From positions 716,227-780,226 of the forward strand of contig NZ_KQ948149.1 in assembly GCF_001513955.1 (NCBI RefSeq): a stretch of 64,000 nucleotides of DNA, given 5' to 3'. Of this stretch, positions 8,036-16,895 are shown piece by piece. The notes beneath the pieces were generated by a model. The model ran no database searches. It was given only the letters and a program-made list of their open reading frames with translations, and was not told where the DNA came from. Position numbers and translations under genes: made by a program. This DNA comes from Streptomyces pseudovenezuelae (GTDB lineage: Bacteria; Actinomycetota; Actinomycetes; Streptomycetales; Streptomycetaceae). Each line of letters starts with the position of its first letter. Position 1 is the stretch's first letter.

Positions 8036-8456
8036 CCAGCCGTGGATGTCGGCGTGGATCAGCGCCTCGATCCACTCCTGGCACGGGTTGTCGTACGTCG
8101 CCGTCAGCGGCGGTTTCGGCCCGTTGGCGAGGTTGCGGTAGGCGGCCCGCTCGGCGGTGAACGGAGGCCGAGGACGGCGTAGTCGGCGTCGTCGTCGCGG
8201 CAGCTGCCGTGGATACGGCCGCGCACGCACTCGCGCCACTCGGGCCGCAGCTCGAAGCCGTCGCTGTCGCCGACGGGCTCGGGGAGGTAGTCGGTCAGGG
8301 GCAGCGCGGCGGCCTGCCGCAGGTAGCGGTCGATCCGGTCCCGCGTCCACAGGTCGCCCTGCTCGACCGGCTTGCCGAGCATGTTGCCCGCGCCCCGCCG
8401 AGCCAGCCCCCGTGGATGCGGTCGGCGAGCTCTGGCTCAGTGCCCACAAGGGTCAT
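8036..8456 (-). pseudogene. ADP-ribosylglycohydrolase-family pseudogene
   Basis: Reading from ATG 8456, the three frames together spell a family-like protein: GTEPELADRIHGGWLGGA, a frameshift, MLGKPVEQG, then a segment with VRGRIHGSCRDDDADYAVLGL, then an internal deletion plus frameshift into FTAERAAYRNLANG and NPCQEWIEALIHADIHGW. The DDD cluster corresponds to the Mg-binding acidic residues of ARH-type hydrolases. Two frameshifts, a deletion of the middle domain and no recognisable C-terminus mean no functional product. The interval 7889-8035 shows nothing assignable. Confidence 0.65.
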
Positions 8457-8612
8457 AGCTCCGGTTCACCCCATTCCGCAGCACCGCACAGAGGGTTCGC
8501 AGGGCCTTCTCAGGGTCTGGGCGGTGCATGACTCCGGGGGGCGTCTGCGGTTAAGGTCGCAGCGGCGCGACTGGCCTTGACGTGCGAGAGGCCCGGAGAG
8601 CAAGGGGAAATC

Positions 8613-9743
8613 GTGACACAGCGCGTGCTCATCGCCGCGGACAAGTTCAAGGGCTCGCTGACGGCCGTACAGGTCGCCGAGCGGGTGACGGCCGGGCTGC
8701 GCCGGGTCGTGCCGGACCTGGAGGTCGAGTCGCTGCCGGTCGCCGACGGCGGGGACGGCACCGTCGCCGCGGCGGTCGCGGCCGGTTTCGAGCGCCGGGA
8801 GGTGGCGGTCGCCGGGCCCCTCGGGCAGGAGATCACCGCCGCCTTCGCGGTCCGCGGGGAGACCGCCGTCGTCGAGATGGCCGAGGCCAGCGGCCTGCAG
8901 CGGCTGCCCGCGGGCGTCTTCGCCCCGCTGACGGCGTCGACGTACGGCTCCGGGGAGCTGTTGCGCGCCGCGCTGGACGCCGGCGCCCGCACGATCGTGT
9001 TCGGGGTCGGCGGCAGCGCCACCACCGACGGCGGCGCCGGAATGCTCTCCGCGCTCGGCGCCCGCTTCCTGGACGCCGACGGCGAGCCCGTGGCCCCGGG
9101 CGGCGGTGGCCTCGCCGACCTGGCCTCGGCCGACCTTTCGGAGCTGGACCCGCGGTTCGACTCCGTCGAGTTCATCCTGGCCAGCGACGTCGACAACCCG
9201 CTGACCGGCCCCAAGGGCGCCCCCGCCGTCTACGGCCCGCAGAAGGGCGCCTCCCCGGACGACGTGGAGGCCCTGGACAACGCCCTCGCCCACTACGCGA
9301 AGGTGCTGGAAGGGGCCGTCGGCGCCAAGGCCGCCGAGTACGCCGCCTCGCCGGGCGCGGGCGCGGCCGGCGGCATCGGCTACGGCGCCCTCCTGCTCGG
9401 CGCCGCGTTCCGCCCCGGCATCGACGTCATGCTCGACGTCCTCGGCTTCGCGCCCGCGCTGGAGTGGGCGGACCTGGTGATCACCGGCGAGGGCTCCCTC
9501 GACGAGCAGACCCTGCACGGCAAGGCCCCGGCGGGCGTCGCCGCGGCCGCCCGCGCGAAGGACAAGGAGGTCGTCGCCGTCTGCGGCCGCCTCGCCCTGC
9601 CCCCCGAGGCCCTCGGCCGGGCGGGCATCCGCCGCGTCTACCCCCTCACCGACGCCGAGCCCGACATCCAGCGGTGCATCGCCGAGGCGGGCCCGATCCT
9701 GGAGGACGTGGCGGAGCGGATCGGCCGGGACTTCCTGGTCTGA
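8613..9743 (+). CDS. Glycerate kinase (GlxK/GarK type)
   Basis: 376 residues from GTG 8613, preceded by AAGGGGAAATC. It phosphorylates D-glycerate with ATP in the cytoplasm, feeding glyoxylate or sugar-acid carbon into glycolysis. Family hallmarks are the N-terminal ADKFKGSLTAVQVAERV, the PVADGGDGTV loop, VGGSATTDGGAGML, and ITGEGSLDEQTLHGKAP. It is monocistronic, ends at a strong hairpin and is convergent with the PucR regulator. It is a single-copy metabolic gene next to a decayed region and itself looks intact. Confidence 0.93.
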   Translation: MTQRVLIAADKFKGSLTAVQVAERVTAGLRRVVPDLEVESLPVADGGDGTVAAAVAAGFERREVAVAGPLGQEITAAFAVRGETAVVEMAEASGLQRLPAGVFAPLTASTYGSGELLRAALDAGARTIVFGVGGSATTDGGAGMLSALGARFLDADGEPVAPGGGGLADLASADLSELDPRFDSVEFILASDVDNPLTGPKGAPAVYGPQKGASPDDVEALDNALAHYAKVLEGAVGAKAAEYAASPGAGAAGGIGYGALLLGAAFRPGIDVMLDVLGFAPALEWADLVITGEGSLDEQTLHGKAPAGVAAAARAKDKEVVAVCGRLALPPEALGRAGIRRVYPLTDAEPDIQRCIAEAGPILEDVAERIGRDFLV

Positions 9744-9753
9744 ACGGGGTGCC

Positions 9754-9776
9754 GAGGGGCGCAGGTCCCGCCCCTC
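9754..9776. terminator. Bidirectional terminator between glycerate kinase and PucR genes
   Basis: GAGGGGCG (9754-9761) and CGCCCCTC (9769-9776) form a perfect 8-bp stem with a 7-nt loop, in the gap between two convergent genes. It lacks a T tract, as is usual in this genome. Confidence 0.65.
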
Positions 9777-9795
9777 ACCGCCGCACCGGCCCCCC

Positions 9796-10992
9796 TCACC
9801 CCCGCGCCCCCGACAACCGGTAGGCGTCCAGCGCCAGCGTCATCTCGATCAGGTCCCGGGGCCGGGCCAGCGACCGGGACGTGAGCTGTTCCAGCCGTCG
9901 CAGCCGGTTGAAGACCGTGTTGCGATGGCAGTACAGGCGCCCGGCCGCCCGGCCCGCCGAACCCTCGCACACCAGCCACACGTCGAGGGTCTCCAGGAGC
10001 ACGGCCCGGTCGGCGGGCTCCAGCTCCAGGAGCGCGCCGAACACGTCCTTCACCAGCCGGTCGGCCAGCTCCGGCTGGCTCACCACCAGCGCGGTCGGCA
10101 TCCGCTGATCGAGGCGTACGACCGCGGTGGCGTCCGGCGCACACGTGCGCAGCGCGAGTTCGGCGAGCCGCCGGGCCCGGCCCAGCTCGGCGAGCCCCGG
10201 CACCACCGGGCTGATCCCGCCCGGCCCCGAACAACGCCCCTCCAGCGCACGCGCCACACCGTCCAGGCCCTGACCGGGCGCGAGGGCCACGACCGCCACC
10301 TCACCGTCCGCCCGCATCCGCCAGATGAACCGGAACCCGGCGCCCCGCACCGGTCGCTCGGCCGCCTCCCGTCGCTCGGCCCGCAGCACCACCACCGCGT
10401 ACGGCCCGTGCTCCGGCAGATCGAGCCCCGCCGCCGCCCGGGCCGCGAGCCCGGGAGTGGCCTGTCCCTCCAGCAGGGCGTCGAGCAGCGCCTGGAGCTG
10501 TTCGTCCGTACGCCGTCTGAGCTCCGCCTCGGTGGCCCGGTACGCCTCCGACGCGGCCTGCGCCTGCGCGTCCACCGCCGACCAGACCATCGTCGTCGAC
10601 CGCATCAGCGCCGCCAGCCGCTCCGGCTCCCGCCCGGCGGTCCCCTCCACGAGCGCGTCCCACACCAGATAGCCGGCGTTCCGGTAGGCGTGCACCAGTA
10701 GGTCCAGGGGCAGCCCCTGGTGGGCCCGGCGCCGGCCCGCGTCCTCGGCGTACTCCAGGTCGCGGCGCGGTGAGTCCCGCGGCGCGGAGATCGTCTCGAT
10801 GCCGATCCGTATCGCCTCCTCCGCCTCCCGCCACTGCTGGTCGTACGCCAGCACCTGCCCGTAGAGGGGGGAGTGGTCGGTGAGTTGTCGCAGGTGCTCG
10901 TCGACCAGTTCCGGCACCCGATCCAGCAGAGCCGTGCAGGACTCCGCGAGCAGCTTCCAGTCATGACCGGTCCGCGGCCGTCGCCCTCCCAT
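9796..10992 (-). CDS. PucR-family transcriptional regulator
   Basis: 398 residues from ATG 10992; the frame stays open further upstream but would cross the promoter region and the ABC gene. The C-terminus is the PucR/CdaR helix-turn-helix: LETLDVWLVCEGSAGRAAGRL, then YCHRNTVFNRLRRLEQL and DLIEMTLALDAYRLSG. The N-terminal ~300 residues are the helical/GGDEF-like sensory region common to the family. It is divergent from a five-gene ABC importer 181 bp away and is the likely regulator of it. PucR proteins respond to purine breakdown products, amino acids or sugar acids; the ligand here is unknown. Confidence 0.88.
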   Translation of the reverse strand: MGGRRPRTGHDWKLLAESCTALLDRVPELVDEHLRQLTDHSPLYGQVLAYDQQWREAEEAIRIGIETISAPRDSPRRDLEYAEDAGRRRAHQGLPLDLLVHAYRNAGYLVWDALVEGTAGREPERLAALMRSTTMVWSAVDAQAQAASEAYRATEAELRRRTDEQLQALLDALLEGQATPGLAARAAAGLDLPEHGPYAVVVLRAERREAAERPVRGAGFRFIWRMRADGEVAVVALAPGQGLDGVARALEGRCSGPGGISPVVPGLAELGRARRLAELALRTCAPDATAVVRLDQRMPTALVVSQPELADRLVKDVFGALLELEPADRAVLLETLDVWLVCEGSAGRAAGRLYCHRNTVFNRLRRLEQLTSRSLARPRDLIEMTLALDAYRLSGARG

Positions 10993-11173
10993 GACCGGAG
11001 GATGCCACCGGGGCCCGGCCGCGCACAGGCCCCTGACACGCAGTGTTGTGCGGGAGCACAACGGTGGCACCGACCCGCTGGGCACCCGCAGCGATTCCGC
11101 CGCGGGCCGTGGACGCCCGCCCGCACCGGTGCTGGGGTGAGCGCCACATCGAGTGCGGACGGAGGGGGAGCCC

Positions 11174-11968
11174 ATGACCGGAGCCGGACTGGTCGTCCGG
11201 GACCTGTCGGTCGGATACGGCCCCGTGCGCGCCCTGCGCCGGGTGTCCCTGGAGGTGCCCGAGGGCGCCGTGGTGACGGTGCTGGGCGGCAACGGCGCGG
11301 GCAAGTCCACGCTGCTGCGCGCGATCAGCCGCACTCTCGCCTTCCACGGCGGCGCGGTCACCGAGGGCACGGTCACCCTGGACGACCGCCGTCTTGACGC
11401 GCTTCCGCCCGACCGGGTGGTCGCCGCCGGGGTGTGCCAAGTACCGGAAGGACGAAGGGTGTTCGCGCGCATGACGGTCGCCGACAACCTCCGTGCCGGT
11501 GCCCTCGGCGGCACCCGCGCGGGACGCTCCGCGGCCCTGGACCGGGTCCACGAACTGTTCCCCGTGCTCGCCGAACGCGCGAACCAGCGGGCCGGACTCC
11601 TCTCCGGCGGCGAGCAGCAGATGCTCGCCGTCGCCCGCGCCCTGATGGCCACCCCGCGCGTCCTGCTGCTCGACGAACCCTCCCTCGGCCTCGCCCCGCT
11701 CATGGCCCGGCGGATCGCCGACACCGTCCGCGAGATCAACACCCAGGGCACCTCGGTCCTCCTCGTCGAACAGAACGCGGCCCTCGCCCTGCGGCTCGCC
11801 ACCCGCGCGTACGTCCTCGAAGTCGGCGAGGTCACCCTGTCGGGCCCGGCCGCCGAACTCGCCGCCTCCGACGAGGTCCGCCGCCGCTACCTCGGCGTGG
11901 TCGACGAGGACGCGGCGTCCGACGCGGACCGGACGACGGACCGGACCCTCACGAGATGGAAGGGGTGA
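11174..11968 (+). CDS. Branched-chain amino acid-type ABC transporter ATPase (LivF-like)
   Basis: 264 residues from ATG 11174 with a very strong ribosome site (GGAGGGGGAG). It hydrolyses ATP to drive import. Motifs: Walker A GGNGAGKST, signature LSGGEQQML, Walker B VLLLDEPSLGLAP, and the switch His region replaced by LLVEQNAAL, the LivF signature. The last ~25 residues are a polar tail. It is the first gene of a plus-strand operon FGHMK. The substrate is not defined; this family takes leucine/valine, urea, purines or small aromatic acids. Confidence 0.9.
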   Translation: MTGAGLVVRDLSVGYGPVRALRRVSLEVPEGAVVTVLGGNGAGKSTLLRAISRTLAFHGGAVTEGTVTLDDRRLDALPPDRVVAAGVCQVPEGRRVFARMTVADNLRAGALGGTRAGRSAALDRVHELFPVLAERANQRAGLLSGGEQQMLAVARALMATPRVLLLDEPSLGLAPLMARRIADTVREINTQGTSVLLVEQNAALALRLATRAYVLEVGEVTLSGPAAELAASDEVRRRYLGVVDEDAASDADRTTDRTLTRWKG

Positions 11969-11973
11969 GCGCG

Positions 11974-12738
11974 ATGGACTCCCTGGAGGTCCGCGGGCTG
12001 ACCGTCCGCTTCGCCGGACTCACCGCCCTCGACGACGTCGGCTTCACCGTCCGCCCCGGCACCGTCCACGCCCTCATCGGCCCCAACGGCGCCGGAAAGT
12101 CCACCTGCTTCAACGTCCTGTCCGGGGTGTACCGGGCCACCGGGGGCAGCGTCCGCTTCGGCGCGCACGAACTCACCGGCATGCCCGCCCACCGCATCGC
12201 CGCCCTCGGTGTCGCCCGCATCTTCCAGAACCTCGCGCTGCCGCCCCGCGCCTCGGTCGAGGACTGTCTGCTCCTCGGCCGGCACCGGCTCACCCGGACC
12301 GGGTTCCTCGCCGCGGGACTCCGGCTGCCCTCGGCGGCCCGCGAGGAACGGCTCCACCGTGAACGCGTCCGGGAGATCGCCGAGTTCGTCGGCATCGCGG
12401 ACTGCCTGGCACGGCCCGCGGGCTCCCTGCCGTACGGGCAGCAGAAGCTCGCCGAACTCGCCCGGGCGCTGTGCATGGAACCCCGCCTGCTGCTCCTCGA
12501 CGAGCCGGTCGCGGGCATGACCGCCGACGAACGGCGCCGGACAGCCGCCGTGATCGCCGGTGTGCGCGAGTGTCTCGGCATCTCGATCGTGCTGGTGGAA
12601 CACGACATGGGGGTGGTGATGCGGCTCGCGGACGCGGTGACCGTACTGGACTTCGGGCGCCGGATCGCCGACGGCGCCCCCGCCGACGTACAGAACGATC
12701 CGGCCGTCGTGGAGGCCTACCTGGGGGCCGCGTCATGA
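11974..12738 (+). CDS. Branched-chain amino acid-type ABC transporter ATPase (LivG-like)
   Basis: 254 residues. Walker A GPNGAGKST, the LivG-typical GVARIFQN, signature-like LPYGQQKLAEL, Walker B LLLLDEPVAGM and the H-loop VLVEHDMGVVM. I chose ATG 11974, which has AAGGGG 8 nt upstream; ATG 11956 in the same frame would overlap the previous gene but has no ribosome site. It pairs with the LivF-like ATPase to power the two permeases encoded next, and its stop overlaps the next start (ATGA). Confidence 0.9.
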   Translation: MDSLEVRGLTVRFAGLTALDDVGFTVRPGTVHALIGPNGAGKSTCFNVLSGVYRATGGSVRFGAHELTGMPAHRIAALGVARIFQNLALPPRASVEDCLLLGRHRLTRTGFLAAGLRLPSAAREERLHRERVREIAEFVGIADCLARPAGSLPYGQQKLAELARALCMEPRLLLLDEPVAGMTADERRRTAAVIAGVRECLGISIVLVEHDMGVVMRLADAVTVLDFGRRIADGAPADVQNDPAVVEAYLGAAS

Positions 12739-13625
12739 GCACCTTCGCCGAGATCCTGCTGAACGGCCTCTCCCTGGGGTCGGTCTACGCGCTCATCGCG
12801 CTCGGCTTCGTGGTGATCTTCCGGGCCACCGAGGTGGTCAACTTCGCCCACGCGTCCCTGCTGTTGGCCGGCGGATACGTCACCGCGGTCCTGCACGACG
12901 ACATCGGCTTCTGGCCCGCGCTGCTCGCCGGGATCGCCGGTGCCGCCCTCGTCGGGGCCGCCGTGGAGTTCCTGGTGATGCGGCGCTACCGGGGCAGCGA
13001 CCACAGTGTCCTGGCCATCGTCACCATCGGCGTGGACATCCTGCTCACCACCGAGCTGACCCGCCGTATCGGCACGGACGTCCTCACGCTCGGCGACCCG
13101 TGGGGGGACGCCGTGCTGAAGGCCGGGCCGATCTCGCTCGCCCACACCCGGATCGCCGCGTTCGTGGCCGCCGCGCTGCTCATCACCGCGTTCCTGCTGG
13201 CGTTCCGGTACACCGCGTGGGGGATCGCGATGCGGGCGGCGGCGGAGAGCGCGGAGACGGCCGCGCTGATGGGGGTACGGCTCGGGCGGGTGTCGCTCGG
13301 CGCCTGGGCGGTGGCGGGCGGACTCGCCGCCGTGGCCGCCCTGTTCCTCACCGTGTTCCCGACGCCGGGCCTGGAGCGGGCCACCTCGCTGGCCGCGCTC
13401 AAGGCGTTCCCGGCCGCCATCCTCGGCGGGCTGGACTCGACGACGGGTGCGCTGGTGGGCGGCCTGACGGTCGGCGTCACGGAATCCCTCGCGACCGGCT
13501 ACCAGAGCGATCTGACCTTCCTGGGCCGTGGGTTGGGCGACCTGGCGCCCTACCTCGTGATGGTCGCGATCCTGCTCGTACGGCCCGCCGGACTGTTCGG
13601 CACGAAGGAGCTCGCCCGTGTCTGA
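12735..13625 (+). CDS. ABC transporter permease, LivH-like
   Basis: 296 residues, highly hydrophobic, with about eight membrane helices. It begins with NGLSLGSVYALIALGFVVIFRATEVVNFAH, the LivH signature read here in two parts (GSVYALIALG and VVNFAH), and ends LVRPAGLFG, typical of the family. Together with the next protein it forms the membrane channel. ATGA overlap with the upstream ATPase and an 8-nt overlap with the next gene indicate tight coupling. Confidence 0.9.
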   Translation: MSTFAEILLNGLSLGSVYALIALGFVVIFRATEVVNFAHASLLLAGGYVTAVLHDDIGFWPALLAGIAGAALVGAAVEFLVMRRYRGSDHSVLAIVTIGVDILLTTELTRRIGTDVLTLGDPWGDAVLKAGPISLAHTRIAAFVAAALLITAFLLAFRYTAWGIAMRAAAESAETAALMGVRLGRVSLGAWAVAGGLAAVAALFLTVFPTPGLERATSLAALKAFPAAILGGLDSTTGALVGGLTVGVTESLATGYQSDLTFLGRGLGDLAPYLVMVAILLVRPAGLFGTKELARV

Positions 13626-14700
13626 GGCCCTGGTCAAGCCGTTGCGGGCGGTCCGGTCACGTACGTACGCAAGCGCCGCCGGAGCAGGGGTCCTGCTGGC
13701 GCTGCCCTTCTACCTGGACCGGTTCTGGCTCCAGGCCGGACTGTTCGCGATGGCCGCCGCGGTCGGCGCGATCGGCATCAACCTCCTGACCGGGGCGACC
13801 GGCCAGCTCTCCATGGGACACGCCTTCTTCCTCGCCGTCGGCGCGTACGGCTACTGCGTGTTCGCGGCGGACGGCGGCGACGGGCTGACCGGGCTCGGGC
13901 TGCCGACCTGGCTCGCGGCGGTGCTCGCGGTGCTCGTAGCGGGTGTCGCGGGCGGCCTGTTCAGCCCCATCTCCGGGCGGCTCAGCGGCGCCTACCTGGG
14001 CATCGCCACCCTCGCGCTGGTCTTCATCGGCCAGCACGTCATGTTCAACGCCCACGACCTGACCGGCGGCGCCAACGGCCGTGACGTCCCGCCGCTGAGC
14101 CTGTTCGGCCTCACCTTCGACGACCGTGAACTCCTCGTCGCCGCCGTGCCGTTCGGGTCGGCGGAGAAGCTCTGGTACGCCGGTCTGGTCCTGCTGGCGG
14201 CCGGCGCCCTGTTTGCGCGGGGCGTCCTGCGCGGCCGTCCGGGGCGGGCCATGAACGCGATCCGCGACCACCGCATCGCCGCCGGAGTGCTCGGCGTGCC
14301 GGTCGCCCGCCACCGGGCCGCCGTCTTCGTGCTCTCGTCGATGTACGCGGGCCTCGCCGGCGTCCTGCTCGCGCTGGTCTTCCAGAGGACGGTACCCGAC
14401 TACTTCGGCATCACGCTCTCGCTCGAGTACCTCGCGATGATCGTCATCGGGGGGCTGGGCTCGGTCTCCGGGGCGGTGGCGGGGGCCGTGTTCGTGTCCC
14501 TGCTGCCGCAGCTGCTGACCCGCTACAGCGACGCGCTGCCGCTGGTCTCCGCCCCCGGCACGGGCGGTATCGCACCGGGCGAGGCATCCCGGTACCTCTA
14601 CGGCGCCGCCGTCGTGCTGGTGGTGCTGTTCCTGCCCGGCGGTCTGGTCGGGACGGCCGTACGGCGTCGAGGCACCACCCATCCAAGGGAGGAACGATGA
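13618..14700 (+). CDS. ABC transporter permease, LivM-like
   Basis: 360 residues from GTG 13618, overlapping the LivH-like gene. About nine to ten hydrophobic helices; LivM hallmarks are INLLTGATGQLSMGHAFF, LRGRPGRAMNAIRDHRIAA in the coupling loop, and EYLAMIVIGGLGSVSG. It pairs with the preceding permease. The stop overlaps the start of the binding-protein gene (ATGA). Confidence 0.9.
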   Translation: MSEALVKPLRAVRSRTYASAAGAGVLLALPFYLDRFWLQAGLFAMAAAVGAIGINLLTGATGQLSMGHAFFLAVGAYGYCVFAADGGDGLTGLGLPTWLAAVLAVLVAGVAGGLFSPISGRLSGAYLGIATLALVFIGQHVMFNAHDLTGGANGRDVPPLSLFGLTFDDRELLVAAVPFGSAEKLWYAGLVLLAAGALFARGVLRGRPGRAMNAIRDHRIAAGVLGVPVARHRAAVFVLSSMYAGLAGVLLALVFQRTVPDYFGITLSLEYLAMIVIGGLGSVSGAVAGAVFVSLLPQLLTRYSDALPLVSAPGTGGIAPGEASRYLYGAAVVLVVLFLPGGLVGTAVRRRGTTHPREER

Positions 14701-15965
14701 TCAGGACACACGGCGCCAGGGCCGCCGCGGGCGCGCTCGCCGCGCTGCTGGTGCTGGCCGGATGCAGCTCCAAGGCCAAGGAATCCGGCGGGGACGGCGA
14801 CCGGGCGGACGCGGGCGGAGTGAAGACCAGGATCGGTATCTCCGGCAAGACGATCACCCTCGGCGCGCTCACCGACATGACCGGCGTCTACGCGACCCTC
14901 GGAAAGAGCGTCACCCAGGCCCAGCAGCTGTACGTGAAGCAGCTGAACGCCGCCGGAGGCGTCTGCGGCTACAAGGTGGCCCTCTCGGTCCGCGACCACG
15001 GCTACGACCCGCAGAAGGCCGTCTCCGGCTACACCGAGCTGGAACCGAAGGTGCTGGGCTTCACGCAGTTCATCGGCTCGCCGTTCGTCGCCGCGGTCAA
15101 GCAGCGCATCGACGGCCAGGACAAGGGGCTGGTGCTCCCGCAGGCCTGGTCGGCGGCGCTGCTGGGCAGCCCGTACATCCGGGTCATCGGATCCACGTAC
15201 GACATCGAGACGATGAACGCGGTCGACTTCCTGATCAAGGAGAAGGGGGTGAAGAAGGGCGACAGGATCGGCCACGTCTACTTCGAGGGGGACTACGGCG
15301 AGAGCGCGCTGGTCGGCTCCAAGCACATCGCGCAGCAGGCCGGGCTGACCGTCGTCGAGCAGAAGATCAAGCCCACCGACAACGACATGACCGCCCAGGT
15401 CACCGCCCTCAAGCAGGCCGGCGTCAAGGCGATCGTGATCAGCGCGGGCCCGCGGCAGGCGGCCTCGCTGGTCGGGGTCGCGGCGGCGAGCGGCTTCGCC
15501 GTACCGGTCATCGGCAACAACTCGGCCTTCGCACCGCAGCTCCTGGCCACCCAGGCGGGCCCGGCCCTGATGAAGAACTACTACGTGGCCTCGCCCTCGC
15601 TCCCCATCGGCGCGGACACCCCGCAGGCGAAGAAGCTGGTCGCCGACTACCGGGCCGCCTACCCGAAGGACGCCCTGGACAACGGCATCGTGGCCGGCTG
15701 GACCGCCGTGTCGGCCTTCGGGGAGGCCCTGAAGAAGGCCTGCGCGAGCAAGGACCTCACCAGGGAGGGCGTGGACAAGGCCCTGCTGTCGATCGACTCC
15801 TACGACATCGGCTTCGGCGTCGCCCAGGACTTCACCGACCCCAAGTCCCCGTCCTCCCACGAGAGCGTGATCCTCCAGCCGGACAAGAACGTCACCGGCG
15901 GCATGAAGGTCGTACGGGAGGCCGGGGCGTCGGAGGCGGCGAAAAGCTACACACCGGGGGCGTGA
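14697..15965 (+). CDS. ABC transporter substrate-binding lipoprotein (LivK/Peripla_BP_6-like)
   Basis: 422 residues. A lipoprotein signal ends in LVLAGC, so Cys is lipidated and the protein is anchored outside the membrane. The mature part is a two-lobed binding protein: ITLGALTDMTGVYATLGKS opens lobe one and LKQAGVKAIVISAGPRQ lies in the hinge region. It captures the substrate for the LivHM-like channel. Its place as last gene, after ATPases and permeases, reverses the usual liv order. A strong terminator follows within 25 bp. Confidence 0.92.
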   Translation: MIRTHGARAAAGALAALLVLAGCSSKAKESGGDGDRADAGGVKTRIGISGKTITLGALTDMTGVYATLGKSVTQAQQLYVKQLNAAGGVCGYKVALSVRDHGYDPQKAVSGYTELEPKVLGFTQFIGSPFVAAVKQRIDGQDKGLVLPQAWSAALLGSPYIRVIGSTYDIETMNAVDFLIKEKGVKKGDRIGHVYFEGDYGESALVGSKHIAQQAGLTVVEQKIKPTDNDMTAQVTALKQAGVKAIVISAGPRQAASLVGVAAASGFAVPVIGNNSAFAPQLLATQAGPALMKNYYVASPSLPIGADTPQAKKLVADYRAAYPKDALDNGIVAGWTAVSAFGEALKKACASKDLTREGVDKALLSIDSYDIGFGVAQDFTDPKSPSSHESVILQPDKNVTGGMKVVREAGASEAAKSYTPGA

Positions 15966-15987
15966 GACGCCCGCCGGGCACACGACC

Positions 15988-16019
15988 AGGGGCCCGAACC
16001 GTCACCGGTTCGGGCCCCT
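15988..16019. terminator. Strong terminator after the ABC importer operon
   Basis: A perfect 14-bp stem, AGGGGCCCGAACCG (15988-16001) against CGGTTCGGGCCCCT (16006-16019), with a TCAC tetraloop. It lies between the convergent importer operon and pssA, so it can serve both strands. Confidence 0.85.
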
Positions 16020-16040
16020 CGGGAGCACAACGGCTCAGCG

Positions 16041-16895
16041 CTACGGCAGTTGCGCCGCCCGCGCCTCGCGCCTGTTGCCGCGGAAGTTGTTCACCCGGCG
16101 GGCCGTGGCGAACAGCGGGATCACCGCGCCCATGACGAGCTGCAGGGCGCAGCCGGTCTGGAGGAGGAGCTGGCCGCTGGGGGCGCCGAACGCCCACGCC
16201 GCGAGCAGACCCATCGCCAGCACGATCCAGGCGAGCATCGCCCCCGCGAGCCGCCCCCGCGGCTTCGGGTACTCCACCCGGCTCACCATCAGCCACGCGG
16301 TGCCCAGGATCGCCAGGAGCGTCGCCACGAAGGGCAGCTCAAGGAGCACGATCGCGACCACCGTCAGCGCGCCGAACGGGGACGGCATGCCCTGGAACAT
16401 GCCGTTCGCGGGCGTGACACAGGAGAATCTCGCCAGCCTCAGCACCACCGCGAGCAGCACCACCACGGCCCCCACCGCCGCCACCCGCTGCGAGGCGTCG
16501 TCCGCGACCATGCCGTAGACGAGCACGAAGTAGGCCGGCGCGAGGCCGAAGCTGATCAGGTCGGAGAGGTTGTCCAGCTCGGCGCCCATCGGCGAGGAGC
16601 GCAGCTTGCGCGCCACCAGGCCGTCGAAGAGGTCGAAGACCGCCGCGCACAGCATCAGGATGACCGCCGTGGCCGCGCTGTTGCGCGCCATGCCGGACTC
16701 CTGGCTGTCGGTGAGGTGCGGGATCAGGATGCCGGTGGTGGTGAAGTACACCGCCATGAAGCCGCACGTGGCGTTGCCGAGGGTGAGGGTGTCCGCTATC
16801 GAGAGGCGGAGAGAAAGAGGCATCTCCTCCTCGTCGTCGACCTCGTCGGCCTCGGGCACCCAGCCCGCCTGGGTCTCGGGATCAATCACGGTCAA
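16041..16895 (-). CDS. pssA: CDP-diacylglycerol-serine O-phosphatidyltransferase (phosphatidylserine synthase)
   Basis: 284 residues if it starts at TTG 16895; GTG 16889 is two codons later. Both lie inside the end of psd, so the genes overlap. The CDP-alcohol phosphotransferase signature DG-x2-AR-x8-G-x3-D-x3-D is complete (DGLVARKLRSSPMGAELDNLS and the next D), following the segment TLGNATCGF. Six or so membrane helices. It makes phosphatidylserine at the membrane, which the product of the adjacent psd decarboxylates to phosphatidylethanolamine. The acidic N-terminus (EADEVDDEEEM) is unusual but soluble. Confidence 0.9.
   Translation of the reverse strand: MTVIDPETQAGWVPEADEVDDEEEMPLSLRLSIADTLTLGNATCGFMAVYFTTTGILIPHLTDSQESGMARNSAATAVILMLCAAVFDLFDGLVARKLRSSPMGAELDNLSDLISFGLAPAYFVLVYGMVADDASQRVAAVGAVVVLLAVVLRLARFSCVTPANGMFQGMPSPFGALTVVAIVLLELPFVATLLAILGTAWLMVSRVEYPKPRGRLAGAMLAWIVLAMGLLAAWAFGAPSGQLLLQTGCALQLVMGAVIPLFATARRVNNFRGNRREARAAQLP

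Noticed and set aside
10993..11835. Upstream extension of the PucR frame to 679 codons
   Set aside because: The added part is low-complexity Arg/Ser/Thr and overlaps the promoter region and the first ABC gene; family length is ~400.
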